Shown one piece after another: positions 53,083-62,507 of a DNA stretch of 64,000 nt (position 1 is its first letter; every line of letters starts with the position of its first letter). Source of the DNA: Lentibacillus salicampi (lineage in GTDB: Bacteria; Bacillota; Bacilli; Bacillales; Amphibacillaceae). Where the stretch lies: positions 124,001-188,000 of the forward strand of contig NZ_SRHY01000004.1 of NCBI RefSeq assembly GCF_004565465.1, given 5' to 3'. The translations under genes and the position numbers were made by a program. Under the pieces are notes generated by a model, which worked only from the letters and a program-made list of their open reading frames with translations, ran no database searches and was not told the origin of the DNA.

Positions 53083-53385
53083 ATGAGTACAAATCGGATT
53101 CAACTTACAGGAAAGGACATACTGGAGAAAGAATTCAAAACGGGTATGCGGGGATATAATCAGGAAGAGGTCGATGAGTACCTTGATACCATTATCCAGG
53201 ATTATGAAGCCCTCCAACAGGAAATCGACAAACTTAGTCAGGAAAATGAACGGCTCAGGAAACAATCGGATCAGACAAGAAGCAGGCAATCGGCGCCAAA
53301 TCATCAGGTAAATTACGATATTTTAAAACGTGTATCCAACCTTGAAAAAGCTGTTTTCGGCAAAAAATATGCTGATTCCGAGTAA
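53083..53385 (+). CDS. gpsB: Cell division protein GpsB
   Basis: DivIVA-like coiled-coil protein that shuttles between division site and side wall and binds the cytoplasmic tail of PBP1. The 100 residues have the N-terminal binding segment [20 protein letters not shown], a coiled coil ([20 protein letters not shown]) and a short C-terminal helix that forms the hexamer ([14 protein letters not shown]). Its partner PonA is encoded 3 kb away. GAGGTGACT precedes the ATG. Confidence 0.95.
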   Translation: MSTNRIQLTGKDILEKEFKTGMRGYNQEEVDEYLDTIIQDYEALQQEIDKLSQENERLRKQSDQTRSRQSAPNHQVNYDILKRVSNLEKAVFGKKYADSE

Positions 53386-53420
53386 TGTTAGAAATTACTA
53401 GTGAATATGTTTCTTAAATG

Positions 53421-53429
53421 TGCTATAAT
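53421..53429 (+). promoter_or_regulatory. Promoter of rnpB
   Basis: TGCTATAAT, a perfect TG-n-TATAAT, with the start expected near 53436. Confidence 0.6.
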
Positions 53430-53445
53430 GCTATTAGAAAATAAA

Positions 53446-53850
53446 AGTTGAATGCTTGCGTAATCGCTGTATATACCATATATACAGAGGAAAGTCCATG
53501 CTCACACAGGCTGCGAGGCCTGTAGTGTTCGTGCTTGACGAAATCATAAGTCAAGGTAACGGTTAACGTTAACGGCAGTGGAACGTCCTAATTCGAAAGA
53601 TATGGGTCAGTACACTTGAAAGTGCCACAGTGACGCAGTCGGGTTGGAAACGATTCGAATGGAACGCGGTAAACCCCACGAGTGAGCAACCCAAAAATAG
53701 GTAGGGGCATCCTTGATTAGGGAAGTGAACCGAAAAAGGGACGGGTATTTATGCAAATACCTGCAGATAGATGATTACGACCGATGTACAAGGCTGACCA
53801 CCGTCCAAGTACAGCGGAACAGAACATGGCTTATCAAGTATTCATGGTCT
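53446..53850 (+). ncRNA. rnpB: RNase P RNA, Bacillus (B) type
   Basis: Catalytic RNA that matures tRNA 5' ends. The conserved 5' core GAGGAAAGTCCATGCTC, AGTGTTCGTGCTTGACGAAA, GTGCCACAGTGACGCAGTC, GGAACGCGGTAAACCCCACGAG and the 3' core AGATAGATGATTACGACC, GGAACAGAACATGGCTTA all match the B type. Helix P1 is TTGAATGCTTG (53448-53458) with CAAGTATTCA near the 3' end. The exact ends are estimated. Flanked by gpsB and ypsC as in B. subtilis. An open frame across its 3' half is not a gene. Confidence 0.95.
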
Positions 53851-53866
53851 CTGAATTTGTTAACAC

Positions 53867-53903
53867 AAAACCTTTCTGATACTTTGTCGGAAAGGTTTTT
53901 TAA
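53867..53903 (+). terminator. Terminator after rnpB
   Basis: AAAACCTTTC (53867-53876) pairs with GAAAGGTTTT (53890-53899), followed by TT and AATTG. Confidence 0.88.
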
Positions 53904-53965
53904 TTGCTTGCATGTTATGGTAAACTGGTACTGATTTTAATTCAGAAAATGAAAGGAATTACTGT

Positions 53966-55096
53966 ATGTCTGATGAGGTTACGTTAGTTGCAACAGCTGC
54001 CATGGGCCTTGAATCAATTGTTGCTGCAGAAGTAAGGAAACTTGGTTATCAAGTGAATGTCGAAAATGGGAAAGTTATTTTTAATGCACCTCCATCAGCT
54101 ATCCCGCGCTGCAACTTATGGCTCAGAAGCGCTGATCGGGTTAAACTGCTGGTTGGACAATTCAAGGCGGTGACGTTTGATGAATTATTCGAAGCTACAA
54201 AAGCCCTGCCGTGGGAGCATTTTATCACAGAAGAGGGAAAGTTTCCTGTTGCAGGAAATTCTGTAAAATCCACCCTGCACAGCGTTCCGGACTGCCAGGC
54301 GATTGTCAAAAAGTCAATAGCTGAACGTCTGAAATTAAAATACGGTGTTGCAGGAAAAATGCCTGAAACCGGGGCTTTATATAAAGTGGAAATTGCGATA
54401 CATAAAGATCATGCCACGTTAACGATTGATACATCCGGTACAGGATTACATAAGCGGGGTTACCGCCTTGGACAGGGAGAAGCACCATTAAAAGAAACAA
54501 TGGCTGCCGCATTGGTTCAACTGACCAACTGGAAACCTGACCATCCATTTGTGGATCCTTTTTGTGGTTCTGGAACAATTCCGATTGAAGCTGCATTAAT
54601 CGGTCAGAATATTGCCCCTGGCTTTAATCGGGATTTTGCTTCAGAAAACTGGGATTGGGTTAAAAGCCGTCACTGGGAAAATGCCTTTGAAGAGGCTGAG
54701 GATCATGCAAATTATGACCAGGAACTTCATATAACCGGATCGGATATCGATCAAAGAATGATTAATATTGCCAAAGAGAATGCAATGGAAGCTGGACTTG
54801 GTGATCTGATTTCCTGGAAACAAATGCAGGTACGTGACTTGTCCATCCGAAAACCAAGTGGTTATCTAGTCGGCAATCCGCCATATGGACAGCGTATAGG
54901 TGATCAGGAAGACGCATCGAAGCTCTATCAGGAGCTGGGAAAGGTTATGAAAGATCATCCCTCCTGGAGCGTCTATATTTTATCAGCATTTGAAAGATTC
55001 GAGCAAAAATATGGTGAAAAGGCCACCAAAAAGCGAAAACTTTTCAACGGGTATATCCAAACCAATTACTATCAGTATTTTGGAAAAAAACAGTAA
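53966..55096 (+). CDS. ypsC: THUMP-domain rRNA methyltransferase YpsC (RlmL-like)
   Basis: Probable 23S rRNA guanine N2-methyltransferase. The 376 residues have an N-terminal ferredoxin-like and THUMP region (about 1-155; LVATAAMGLESIVAAEVRKL), and a Rossmann methyltransferase with VDPFCGSGTIPIEAALIG as SAM-binding motif and the N2-amino catalytic motif VGNPPYG. GAAAGGAA precedes the ATG. The target base is inferred from family members only. Confidence 0.88.
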   Translation: MSDEVTLVATAAMGLESIVAAEVRKLGYQVNVENGKVIFNAPPSAIPRCNLWLRSADRVKLLVGQFKAVTFDELFEATKALPWEHFITEEGKFPVAGNSVKSTLHSVPDCQAIVKKSIAERLKLKYGVAGKMPETGALYKVEIAIHKDHATLTIDTSGTGLHKRGYRLGQGEAPLKETMAAALVQLTNWKPDHPFVDPFCGSGTIPIEAALIGQNIAPGFNRDFASENWDWVKSRHWENAFEEAEDHANYDQELHITGSDIDQRMINIAKENAMEAGLGDLISWKQMQVRDLSIRKPSGYLVGNPPYGQRIGDQEDASKLYQELGKVMKDHPSWSVYILSAFERFEQKYGEKATKKRKLFNGYIQTNYYQYFGKKQ

Positions 55097-55110
55097 GTAT
55101 CGCAGCAGAC

Positions 55111-55253
55111 AAAGAGGGCGGGACACCAAGTGTTTGTACCAAGCAAAAATCCGAACAACACAACTGTGATAACCCACTACGGAAATATACTTCGCTAAAT
55201 CAATTAATTGTCCGGTTCTTGTGCTGAATTTTTCTTTTGTCCCGCCCTCTTTA
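55111..55253. repeat. 143-bp element bounded by a 15-bp perfect inverted repeat
   Basis: AAAGAGGGCGGGACA (55111-55125) and TGTCCCGCCCTCTTT (55239-55253) are exact reverse complements around 113 bases. The interior, best read on the minus strand, contains TAGCGAAGTATATTTCCGTA and GGGTTATCACAGTTGTGTTG, wording I have seen in other Bacillaceae intergenic DNA. It lies between the convergent ypsC and cspD genes and may stop transcription from either side, or be a miniature mobile element. Confidence 0.65.
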
Positions 55254-55303
55254 TGTAATGTGGACGGAACCATTGTATTACCAGGCATCCTGATTAAATC
55301 AAA

Positions 55304-55341
55304 ATATAAAAAAGCAGCGGCAATCGTGATTCGATTACCGC
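55304..55341 (-). terminator. Terminator after cspD
   Basis: On the minus strand GCGGTAATCG (55341-55332) pairs with CGATTGCCGC (55326-55317), followed by TGCTTTTTTAT. Confidence 0.88.
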
Positions 55342-55364
55342 CGTTTTGTATATGGTTCAAAAGT

Positions 55365-55565
55365 TTATTTTTTAACTACGTTTGCAGCCTGCGGGCCACG
55401 GTCACCTTCTACAATATCAAAGGAAACATCTTGACCTTCTTCAAGTGTTTTGAATCCTTCTTCCTGGATTGCAGAATAATGTACAAAGACATCATTTCCT
55501 TCTTCCACTTGAATAAAGCCATAGCCTTTTTCCGCATTAAACCATTTTACTACGCCGTTTTCCAT
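55365..55565 (-). CDS. cspD: Cold shock protein
   Basis: Single-stranded nucleic acid chaperone, 66 residues. It begins [20 protein letters not shown] with the RNP1 motif KGYGFI and RNP2 VFVHYSAI, and ends [22 protein letters not shown] precedes the ATG. A SigA promoter about 160 bases upstream implies the long 5' leader typical of cold shock messages. Which of the csp paralogues (CspB, CspC, CspD) it matches best cannot be settled by eye. Confidence 0.95.
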   Translation of the reverse strand: MENGVVKWFNAEKGYGFIQVEEGNDVFVHYSAIQEEGFKTLEEGQDVSFDIVEGDRGPQAANVVKK

Positions 55566-55724
55566 TGTGATTAATCCTCCTAAAAACTTTCACGTAAAAC
55601 GTGTTAATACAAAGCAGACAAACAGAATTTAAAAAACGACTCCCTGCAGAAGTGCTGGATCACTATTGCATCCACTTCCATAGAAGCCGCTTGTCATTAA
55701 TGATTCCATACATCTTCTTTGCTT
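55566..55724 (-). promoter_or_regulatory. Long 5' leader of cspD
   Basis: From the expected transcription start near 55724 to the start codon there are about 160 untranslated bases, including CACGT/ACGTG pairing near 55590. Such leaders act as temperature-dependent RNA switches in other cold shock genes; that is inference here. Confidence 0.4.
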
Positions 55725-55730
55725 GTGTCT

Positions 55731-55759
55731 AATATAGCTTATATTAAGCCCTCAGTCAA
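55731..55759 (-). promoter_or_regulatory. SigA promoter of cspD
   Basis: Minus strand: TTGACT (55759-55754), 17-base spacer, TATATT (55736-55731). Confidence 0.7.
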
Positions 55760-55911
55760 GAATATGCCTTTATTTATTTCGTTTTTTTATAAATATGTCG
55801 ACAAATGACGGACAAACCATGAAGTCGCTTTATATAGTACTGAAAAGTATGTTAAAAGTGCACCAGATAAGTTACACTGGAATTATATTGATACGGAGAG
55901 GAGCATTTTAG

Positions 55912-57582
55912 ATGAAAACAGACATCGAAATTGCGCAGGACGCTGATTTAAAGCCAATTGAAGAGATTGCATCCGGGCTTGATCTAGCAAGGGAAGACTG
56001 GGAACCGTACGGACACACAAAAGCAAAACTCTCTGATACATTACTGACCAAACTGCATGATAAGCCAGACGGTAAAGTTATTTTAGTAACCTCCATCAAC
56101 CCTACACCTGCAGGAGAAGGTAAATCTACTGTAACAGTCGGGTTGGGTCAGGCACTGCGTAAAATCGGGAAGGAAGCGGTGATTGCTTTACGTGAACCAT
56201 CATTAGGCCCTGTTATGGGGATGAAGGGTGGTGCTGCAGGCGGCGGATATTCACAAGTACTGCCAATGGAAGATATAAACCTTCATTTCACGGGTGATCT
56301 GCACGCAATTACAAGCGCCAACAACGCATTGTCTGCCATGATGGATAACCATATCCACAGGGGGAATACATTAAATATTGACCCCCGCCGTATCGAATGG
56401 AAACGGGTTATGGATATGAATGATCGCGCTTTAAGAGAGATCGTTGTCGGTCTGGGCGGGCCGTTACGCGGTGTCCCAAGGGAAGAGGGCTTTAATATAA
56501 CCGTTGCTTCGGAAATCATGGCCATTTTATGTCTGGCAACAAGCTTAGAGGATTTAAAAGCACGGATCGCCGAAATTGTGGTTGCCTATACATATGATGA
56601 AGAACCTGTAACGGTTAAAGATTTGCAAGTGGAAGGAGCGCTTACACTACTGTTAAAGGATGCCATCAAACCGAATCTGGTTCAAACAACCGAAAACACA
56701 CCTGCGATCATTCATGGTGGCCCATTTGCCAATATTGCTCACGGATGCAACAGCATTATGGCAACTAAAACAGCCGCCAAACTGAGTGATTATGTCGTAA
56801 CAGAAGCAGGATTTGGAGCTGATCTCGGTGCCGAGAAGTTTTTGGATATTAAATCCCGTGCAGGAAAGTTTGATACAGATGCAGTTGTCATTGTTGCCAC
56901 AGTACGCGCATTAAAGATGCATGGCGGTGCCAAGCCGGAAGACCTTAAAACAGAAGATATGAACACGCTGAAAACAGGCATGGAAAATCTGAAAAAACAT
57001 ATAGAAACGATTGAATCATTTGGATTGCCCTTTGTCGTAGCCATTAACAAATTTCCAACTGATACAAAGGCAGAAACTGATTTTATCAAAACATGGTGTG
57101 AATCCCTAAATGTTGATGTTGCCTTGACAGACGTTCATGCAAATGGCGGGGCGGGTGGAACGGAACTGGCCGAAAAAATTGTTGAGAAAGCTGATACGCC
57201 TGTTCAAAAATTAAATTATGTATACGACTTGAACGATTCCCTTGAGGTGAAAATCAGGAAGATAGCACAAATGGTTTATGGTGCTGACAATATCGAGCTG
57301 TCGTCTACAGCCAAAAAACAACTCACATTTTACGAACAGCAAGGATGGGGAAGGTTACCGGTTTGTATGGCGAAGACGCAATATTCATTGTCAGACGATC
57401 CTGCCCTGTTGGGAAGACCGGAAAATTTTACGGTAACCATCAGGGAATTGCGGCCATCGATTGGGGCGGGATTCATTGTTGTATTAACCGGTAATATGAT
57501 GACCATGCCAGGGCTTCCGGAAAAACCTGCCGCACTCAACATGGATGTGGACCAGGATGGCAAAATAATCGGGCTGTTTTAA
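55912..57582 (+). CDS. fhs: Formate-tetrahydrofolate ligase
   Basis: ATP-dependent activation of formate to 10-formyl-THF, feeding purine and formyl-Met synthesis. The 556 residues show the P-loop [18 protein letters not shown] near 65, the family signature [18 protein letters not shown], and [24 protein letters not shown] precedes the ATG. Its stop overlaps the start of ypgQ (TAATG). thyA and dfrA, also in folate metabolism, lie 2.3 kb downstream on the same strand but are separated by two minus-strand genes. Confidence 0.97.
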   Translation: MKTDIEIAQDADLKPIEEIASGLDLAREDWEPYGHTKAKLSDTLLTKLHDKPDGKVILVTSINPTPAGEGKSTVTVGLGQALRKIGKEAVIALREPSLGPVMGMKGGAAGGGYSQVLPMEDINLHFTGDLHAITSANNALSAMMDNHIHRGNTLNIDPRRIEWKRVMDMNDRALREIVVGLGGPLRGVPREEGFNITVASEIMAILCLATSLEDLKARIAEIVVAYTYDEEPVTVKDLQVEGALTLLLKDAIKPNLVQTTENTPAIIHGGPFANIAHGCNSIMATKTAAKLSDYVVTEAGFGADLGAEKFLDIKSRAGKFDTDAVVIVATVRALKMHGGAKPEDLKTEDMNTLKTGMENLKKHIETIESFGLPFVVAINKFPTDTKAETDFIKTWCESLNVDVALTDVHANGGAGGTELAEKIVEKADTPVQKLNYVYDLNDSLEVKIRKIAQMVYGADNIELSSTAKKQLTFYEQQGWGRLPVCMAKTQYSLSDDPALLGRPENFTVTIRELRPSIGAGFIVVLTGNMMTMPGLPEKPAALNMDVDQDGKIIGLF

Positions 57583-58181
57583 TGAACATATCTGAAAAGA
57601 CAACAGCCATCAGCCATTATGTATATAGAATATTTAATGATGACGCAAGCGGCCATGATTTCTTCCATATGAAACGGGTTGCCCTTATGGCAAAGGATAT
57701 CGCCATTCGTGAACAGGCAGATTCATTCGTTTGTGAAGCGGCCGGCTGGATTCATGATGTCGGTGACCGAAAGTTATTTTCCGACAGGGAACAAGCTCTT
57801 AGTGCGTTGGATCATTTTTTGCAATCGATTCATTGTACGCCTGATGAAATCAGCGAAATACAGGCAGCTTCAGAGGATATTTCATTCAGCAAGGGGAACA
57901 TACCGACAACATTGGAGGGAAAAATTGTTCAGGATGCAGATAGACTTGATGCAATTGGAGCTGTGGGCATTGCACGAACATTCGCGTATGGGGCAGTGAA
58001 CGGCCAATTACTCTGGCATGACAGCGACAACAATCGACAACACACATCGATCCAGCATTTTTACGATAAATTACTGCGTTTAAAAGACGCGATGAACACG
58101 GCAACCGGTAAACAAGTAGCTGCCAAACGCCATCAAATTATGGAAAGCTATTTACAGCAGTTTTTCATGGAATGGCGATAA
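57582..58181 (+). CDS. ypgQ: HD-domain phosphohydrolase, YpgQ type
   Basis: HD-superfamily hydrolase; B. subtilis YpgQ has nucleotide pyrophosphohydrolase activity. The 199 residues contain the metal ligands in DFFHMKRVALMAKDIA (first His), AAGWIHDVGD (His-Asp) and QDADRLDAIGAVGIARTF (last Asp). The start overlaps the fhs stop by one base, so translation is coupled. Substrate in this organism is unknown. Confidence 0.85.
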   Translation: MNISEKTTAISHYVYRIFNDDASGHDFFHMKRVALMAKDIAIREQADSFVCEAAGWIHDVGDRKLFSDREQALSALDHFLQSIHCTPDEISEIQAASEDISFSKGNIPTTLEGKIVQDADRLDAIGAVGIARTFAYGAVNGQLLWHDSDNNRQHTSIQHFYDKLLRLKDAMNTATGKQVAAKRHQIMESYLQQFFMEWR

Positions 58182-58188
58182 CTTAACA

Positions 58189-58236
58189 ATCAAATCGGGC
58201 AGTGTGTGTTAGACACTTTCTGCCCGATTTGATTAA
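58189..58236. terminator. Bidirectional terminator between ypgQ and yndM-like gene
   Basis: AATCAAATCGGGCAG pairs with CTGCCCGATTTGATT around a 17-base loop with GTGT/ACAC pairing. It lies between convergent genes and overlaps the end of the minus-strand one. Confidence 0.85.
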
Positions 58237-58598
58237 TCACGTGCAACTTCTTCTTTGTCAACACGGTCATTATCCAGCAGCCAGTTATGCTGGAATATTT
58301 CCGTTACAGCCACCAATGCACCTGTCAATATTGCTCCCAAAAACGTGACAGCTGTATCGGCAAACAGCAACGCGCCAAAGTAGACAATCAATGTCGTTAC
58401 AATAAAGTCCATGCCAACACTAAGCCAATTCGTCTCTTCTCGTAACATGGCCCTTTCCATATAATAACCGACAAAAGCTAATACAACTCCAAGAATAATT
58501 GGCTGGTACCAATAGCCGAAATCGACATTCGGAAAAATCCAGGAAGCAACATACAATGCAATCGGGCAAACGAATAATTTTACGATTAATCCTGCCAT
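58233..58598 (-). CDS. YndM-like four-helix membrane protein (DUF2512)
   Basis: Membrane protein of unknown function with 121 residues and four hydrophobic segments (IVKLFVCPIALYVASWIF, PIILGVVLAFVGYYME, MDFIVTTLIVYFGALLF, FLGAILTGALVAVTEIF) and a charged C-terminus. AAAGGTGGGA lies six bases before the ATG at 58598; an in-frame GTG at 58610 lies in that site. It resembles the DUF2512 family of Bacillus, often called YndM. Confidence 0.75.
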   Translation of the reverse strand: MAGLIVKLFVCPIALYVASWIFPNVDFGYWYQPIILGVVLAFVGYYMERAMLREETNWLSVGMDFIVTTLIVYFGALLFADTAVTFLGAILTGALVAVTEIFQHNWLLDNDRVDKEEVARD

Positions 58599-58676
58599 AA
58601 ACAATCCCACCTTTATTATTATTATATGGATAGCATTCGCGATAAAGGTGGAACTTATTCAAACTGGTACAGGCAC

Positions 58677-59708
58677 TTACTGAATCCTTCCCGCACCTAA
58701 ATAACGTTCTTTCCAATAAGAATTACTCAATTTGCTGGATTCAACACCACGGGATTCTCCGGCATGAATAAATTGCCCATCTCCAATATAAATCCCCATA
58801 TGGGACGGGCCTGGTTTATATGTCTCAAAAAAGACAAGATCCCCGACAGACGGACTGTCAACCTGTGTAGTGAAATTCCACGTCTCACTTACTGTCCGCG
58901 GCAGGGAGATGCCTTCCATCTGAAAAATGTATTGAATAAATCCGCTGCAATCAAACCCGCCCGGCGATTCGCCGCCCCAGACATACGGTGTACCAATTTG
59001 CGCACGTGCTGCTTCAATTGCCTGTGAATGATTCGTACTTGTGACGCTCACTTGTTTGACTTCTTCCTGTGATGATATCTCTTCTGTTGTTTGTTCATTG
59101 TTTCGGTTTTCTGACGGTTTTTCATTCTGTATATTTTGTTCCGATTGGTTTTGTTCGTACAACCTTTTTAAGGCATCATCATCGACCAGTTCCATGTCAT
59201 GTTCCTCTTCAGCTATTTCAAGCGCCTGCTGGGTCAGTGGTCCGTAAAGGCCGTCTATTTCGCCTTTGTAGTAACCAAAATAGTCAAGAGCGCGCTGGAC
59301 GATTTTAACATCAGACTTTTTCATACCCGGATAAATGGAACCGGACATGTCTTCCAGCTGTTCTTTGTGTTGTTTTTTTTCTTCATCGACGACGGTGTTC
59401 AGTGTTTTTTGGTTCGCCTGACCGGTAATTGCCAGATTCTGCTGTTTTTGAAAGTTCTTTAGTGCGTGTTCCGTTAAAACACCATAATCGCCGTCAATTT
59501 TATCATCAAAATAGGATAAATTATTCAACTTATGTTGCAGGATTCTGACGGTTTCTCCATGCTGTCCATATTGCAGCTGTTCAGCTTCCAGCAATTGCTC
59601 ATTTTGAAGTGCAGGATATGCATCAACGTAGACTGCAAACGGCTGACTTAACACGTAGCTGAATAAGACAGATTGTTTCACTACATGTTCGATCGTACCA
59701 TTCAGCAT
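58677..59708 (-). CDS. Peptidoglycan-binding NlpC/P60 endopeptidase
   Basis: Probable cell-wall hydrolase that cuts gamma-D-glutamyl-diaminopimelate bonds. The 343 residues have a weak N-terminal signal (hydrophobic 10-33), two PG_binding_1 repeats (about 50-110, HGETVRILQHKLNNLSYFDD; about 125-185, KKSDVKIVQRALDYFGYYKG), a Gln/Glu/Asn-rich linker, and a C-terminal NlpC/P60 domain with catalytic Cys in GGFDCSGFIQY, His in PSHMGIYIG and a second His in FIHAGESRG. AAAGGGGATAG lies before the ATG at 59708; an in-frame ATG six codons upstream precedes that site. Confidence 0.88.
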   Translation of the reverse strand: MLNGTIEHVVKQSVLFSYVLSQPFAVYVDAYPALQNEQLLEAEQLQYGQHGETVRILQHKLNNLSYFDDKIDGDYGVLTEHALKNFQKQQNLAITGQANQKTLNTVVDEEKKQHKEQLEDMSGSIYPGMKKSDVKIVQRALDYFGYYKGEIDGLYGPLTQQALEIAEEEHDMELVDDDALKRLYEQNQSEQNIQNEKPSENRNNEQTTEEISSQEEVKQVSVTSTNHSQAIEAARAQIGTPYVWGGESPGGFDCSGFIQYIFQMEGISLPRTVSETWNFTTQVDSPSVGDLVFFETYKPGPSHMGIYIGDGQFIHAGESRGVESSKLSNSYWKERYLGAGRIQ

Positions 59709-59862
59709 GCAACTATCCCCTTTCATGTGTGACTGCTTTTAAAGATTTATGTCTGATTTAGCCTAATTATGTGCCAGACAGCTTACGATTGTGTTACAAA
59801 AAATTAAATGGCCGTGACGACAACAGAGATTTGTATTATGATTGATAAAAGAGGTGAGAAAA

Positions 59863-60819
59863 ATGCTGACAGGTGAACAAGGCTACTTGGATTTATGCCA
59901 ATACATACTGAAACACGGGACAAAAAAGACTGATCGGACCAATACCGGCACCTATTCGGTATTCGGTCAACAAATGCGCTTTAACCTGAGTGAGGGGTTC
60001 CCGCTGTTGACCACTAAAAAGGTACCATTCCGGCTGGTTGCCAGTGAGTTGCTCTGGTTCATAAAAGGCGATACCAATATCCAATATTTGTTGCAGCATA
60101 ATAATAATATATGGAATGAATGGGCTTTTAAGCGGTGGGTGGAAAGCAGTGACTACGATGGGCCAGATATGACCGACTTCGGCAACCGTCGCCAGCAGGA
60201 TCATGAATTTAATCAGCTTTATCAGGAACAAATGAACATTTTCAAGGATAAAATCTTAAATGATCAAGCGTTTGCCGCGAAATTCGGTGATTTGGGGAAT
60301 GTTTACGGAAAACAATGGCGTGCCTGGAAAACGTCACAAAATGAAACCATTGATCAGCTAAAAGATGTGATCCAGTCAATCCGTCATAACCCTGATTCAC
60401 GCCGGCATATCGTTTCAGCGTGGAACCCGGAAGATGTCCCGAATATGGCATTGCCACCCTGCCATACGCTATTCCAGTTTTATGTGGCAGAAGGAAAACT
60501 GTCATGCCAATTATATCAGCGCAGTGCCGATATGTTTTTAGGCGTGCCGTTTAATATTGCCAGTTATGCACTGCTGACGTATTTAATCGCACATGAATGC
60601 GGCCTGGAGGCAGGGGAATTTGTCCATACATTAGGAGATCTCCATATCTATACAAACCATCTTGAACAAGTTAAAACCCAGCTGGGGCGTCATGCGGGAT
60701 CATTCCCGAAACTAAAAATCAATGGGGAAAAAGCGTCTGTTTTTGACTTTGAATTGTCTGATTTTGAAATACACGATTACAACCCACATCCTTCGATAAA
60801 AGCACCAATTGCTGTTTGA
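59863..60819 (+). CDS. thyA: Thymidylate synthase ThyA
   Basis: Methylates dUMP to dTMP with methylene-THF, giving dihydrofolate. The 318 residues are of the long bacterial type with the insert between [15 protein letters not shown] and [19 protein letters not shown]. The active-site block is [20 protein letters not shown] then [10 protein letters not shown] with the nucleophilic Cys. AGAGGTGAG precedes the ATG at 59863; an in-frame ATG at 59842 is upstream of the site. dfrA follows, so dihydrofolate is recycled by the next gene product. Confidence 0.97.
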   Translation: MLTGEQGYLDLCQYILKHGTKKTDRTNTGTYSVFGQQMRFNLSEGFPLLTTKKVPFRLVASELLWFIKGDTNIQYLLQHNNNIWNEWAFKRWVESSDYDGPDMTDFGNRRQQDHEFNQLYQEQMNIFKDKILNDQAFAAKFGDLGNVYGKQWRAWKTSQNETIDQLKDVIQSIRHNPDSRRHIVSAWNPEDVPNMALPPCHTLFQFYVAEGKLSCQLYQRSADMFLGVPFNIASYALLTYLIAHECGLEAGEFVHTLGDLHIYTNHLEQVKTQLGRHAGSFPKLKINGEKASVFDFELSDFEIHDYNPHPSIKAPIAV

Positions 60820-60840
60820 GAGAAAGGACGACGTGAATAG

Positions 60841-61344
60841 ATGATCTCATTACTTGTTGCTATGGACCGAAACCATGTTATAGGGCACCAGAATGATTTA
60901 CCGTGGCACCTGCCGAATGATTTGAAGTTCTTTAAAAAGAAAACAACCGGACATACGATCATTATGGGACGGAAAACATTTGTGTCAATCGGCAAACCAT
61001 TGCCTAACCGCAGGAATGTCGTCATTTCAAAACAGCGCAGCGACAGCGAATTTCCTGATGGGATGGACGTTATACACGATATCGGGACCATTATAGATTG
61101 GAATCACCAAGAACCCGCAAAAGAATTGTTTGTCATTGGCGGCGAAGAGATTTTTAAACAGGTCTTACCGCATGCAGATCGCATGTATATTACGCTGATT
61201 GATGACGCTTTTCAAGGGGACACATACTTTCCTGATTTTTCGGAGATTGAATGGCAATTATCAGCTCGCGAAAAAGGGGAAAAAGATGGTGAAAACCCCT
61301 ATGACTATTTTTTCCTGCAATATGATCGGCAGGTGCGTAAGTGA
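60841..61344 (+). CDS. dfrA: Dihydrofolate reductase
   Basis: NADPH-dependent reduction of dihydrofolate to tetrahydrofolate. The 167 residues begin MISLLVAMDRNHVIGHQNDL and contain LPWHLPNDLKFFKKKTTG (active-site Asp), IIMGRKTFVSIGKPLPNR and VIGGEEIFKQ. A GAAAGGACG site lies upstream. Its stop overlaps the mobA start. Confidence 0.97.
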   Translation: MISLLVAMDRNHVIGHQNDLPWHLPNDLKFFKKKTTGHTIIMGRKTFVSIGKPLPNRRNVVISKQRSDSEFPDGMDVIHDIGTIIDWNHQEPAKELFVIGGEEIFKQVLPHADRMYITLIDDAFQGDTYFPDFSEIEWQLSAREKGEKDGENPYDYFFLQYDRQVRK

Positions 61345-61922
61345 TGCGTATTTGTGGCGTGATTCTTTCCGGTGGTCAATCATCCCGAATGGGGGCGACT
61401 AAATCATTTCTGGAAATTGATGGCAGACCTGCTATCGCACATATTGCTGATGAATTAAAGCGTTTAAGCGATCGTGTAGCAGTGATCACGAACGAGCCGG
61501 CAGATTATCAATTTCTTGAATTGGATTTGTATCCTGACAGGTACAGGAACAAGGGGCCACTGGCTGGTATAGAAACAGCCATATATCATATGGATGCTGA
61601 TGTTTATGCATTCGCTGCATGTGACATGCCATTTATCCATTATGGTATCTATGAGCATTTAATCCAGTCATTGAATCATCATGATGCTGTTATTCCGATG
61701 TATGACGAAAGAGTGCATCCGTTATCCGGCATTTATACAAAAAATGTGCTGCCGTATATCCAGATGTTGCTTGACAGCGACCAGCGGAAAATACGAACAT
61801 TATTCGACCATATCACGGTCAATTATGTAACCAGTTATAATGGAATCTCAAAGCATACATTGGACAAGCATTTTTTTAATATGAATGATCCGGAACAATA
61901 CGAAATGGCCAAACGGTTATAA
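61344..61922 (+). CDS. mobA: Molybdenum cofactor guanylyltransferase MobA
   Basis: Transfers GMP to molybdopterin to form the bis-MGD type cofactor of molybdoenzymes. The 192 residues carry the nucleotidyltransferase signature LSGGQSSRMGATKSFLEIDG near the N-terminus, YRNKGPLAGIETAI and the metal-binding ACDMPF. AGGTG lies eight bases before the ATG at 61344; the GTG at 61341 is an alternative. No other cofactor gene is in the window. The neighbouring tat genes would serve export of folded cofactor enzymes, so the pairing makes sense but is not proof. Confidence 0.85.
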   Translation: MRICGVILSGGQSSRMGATKSFLEIDGRPAIAHIADELKRLSDRVAVITNEPADYQFLELDLYPDRYRNKGPLAGIETAIYHMDADVYAFAACDMPFIHYGIYEHLIQSLNHHDAVIPMYDERVHPLSGIYTKNVLPYIQMLLDSDQRKIRTLFDHITVNYVTSYNGISKHTLDKHFFNMNDPEQYEMAKRL

Positions 61923-61941
61923 GTGATGATTCAGTTCCTGC

Positions 61942-61964
61942 TTTTAAGTTGCCTAAAAGCGATC
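61942..61964 (+). other. Hairpin after mobA
   Basis: GCTTTTA pairs with TAAAAGC around AGTTGCC. There is no T-run; a weak terminator at best. Confidence 0.35.
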
Positions 61965-62079
61965 GGTCGTGTTACACTTTTATCAGTTTATAAGCTTTAT
62001 TCAGTTGAATTTTGAACGTGAATAACATAAATTTTCTGCCGGAGTGCACTATAATATATACTTAAAGAAGGTGTCATAT

Positions 62080-62289
62080 ATGGGACTGGGCAGTATCGGT
62101 TTCCCTGGACTTATTCTGATTTTGGTAATTGCATTGATTATTTTTGGCCCTAAAAAGCTGCCGGAAATTGGGAAGGCTGCCGGAAATACGCTGCGAGAAT
62201 TTAAAAAGTCAGCACAGGATTTAACGAGTGATGTGTCTGATGAAGTTAAAGAAACAAAAGAAATTGTGAAAGATGATCAAAATAAATAG
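62080..62289 (+). CDS. tatA: Sec-independent translocase protein TatA, copy 1
   Basis: Pore-forming subunit of the twin-arginine export system. The 69 residues have one transmembrane helix ([16 protein letters not shown]), the hinge [14 protein letters not shown], an amphipathic helix and a charged tail. GAAGGTGTC lies before the ATG at 62080; the in-frame ATG at 62044 lies upstream over a TATAAT (62050-62055), the likely -10. A second, similar tatA starts 20 bases after its stop. Confidence 0.92.
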   Translation: MGLGSIGFPGLILILVIALIIFGPKKLPEIGKAAGNTLREFKKSAQDLTSDVSDEVKETKEIVKDDQNK

Positions 62290-62308
62290 TCATGCGGAGT
62301 GATAATTC

Positions 62309-62497
62309 ATGGGATTAGGCAGTATCGGTATACCTGGTCTAATTTTAATTCTGATCATTGCCTTAATTGTTTTCGGACCCTCGAAATTACCCGAAATCGG
62401 TAAAGCTGTTGGCGGTTCATTGAAAGAATTCAAAAATGCGGCGAAAGATATCGGGACAAATGATTCCGGTAAAAATGATCAATCATCGAAGAAATGA
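62309..62497 (+). CDS. tatA: Sec-independent translocase protein TatA, copy 2
   Basis: Tandem paralogue of the preceding gene, 62 residues. The first 40 residues are nearly the same ([40 protein letters not shown]), the tails differ: this one is short and ends in Asn/Ser/Lys-rich sequence. CGGAGTG precedes the ATG. Two TatA proteins with one TatC suggest either dosage or different partners. A hairpin with T-run separates it from tatC. Confidence 0.92.
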   Translation: MGLGSIGIPGLILILIIALIVFGPSKLPEIGKAVGGSLKEFKNAAKDIGTNDSGKNDQSSKK

Positions 62498-62507
62498 GCT
62501 GGTTAAC

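Noticed and set aside
53713..53934. 73-codon open frame overlapping rnpB
   Set aside because: It lies over conserved RNase P RNA sequence and its terminator.
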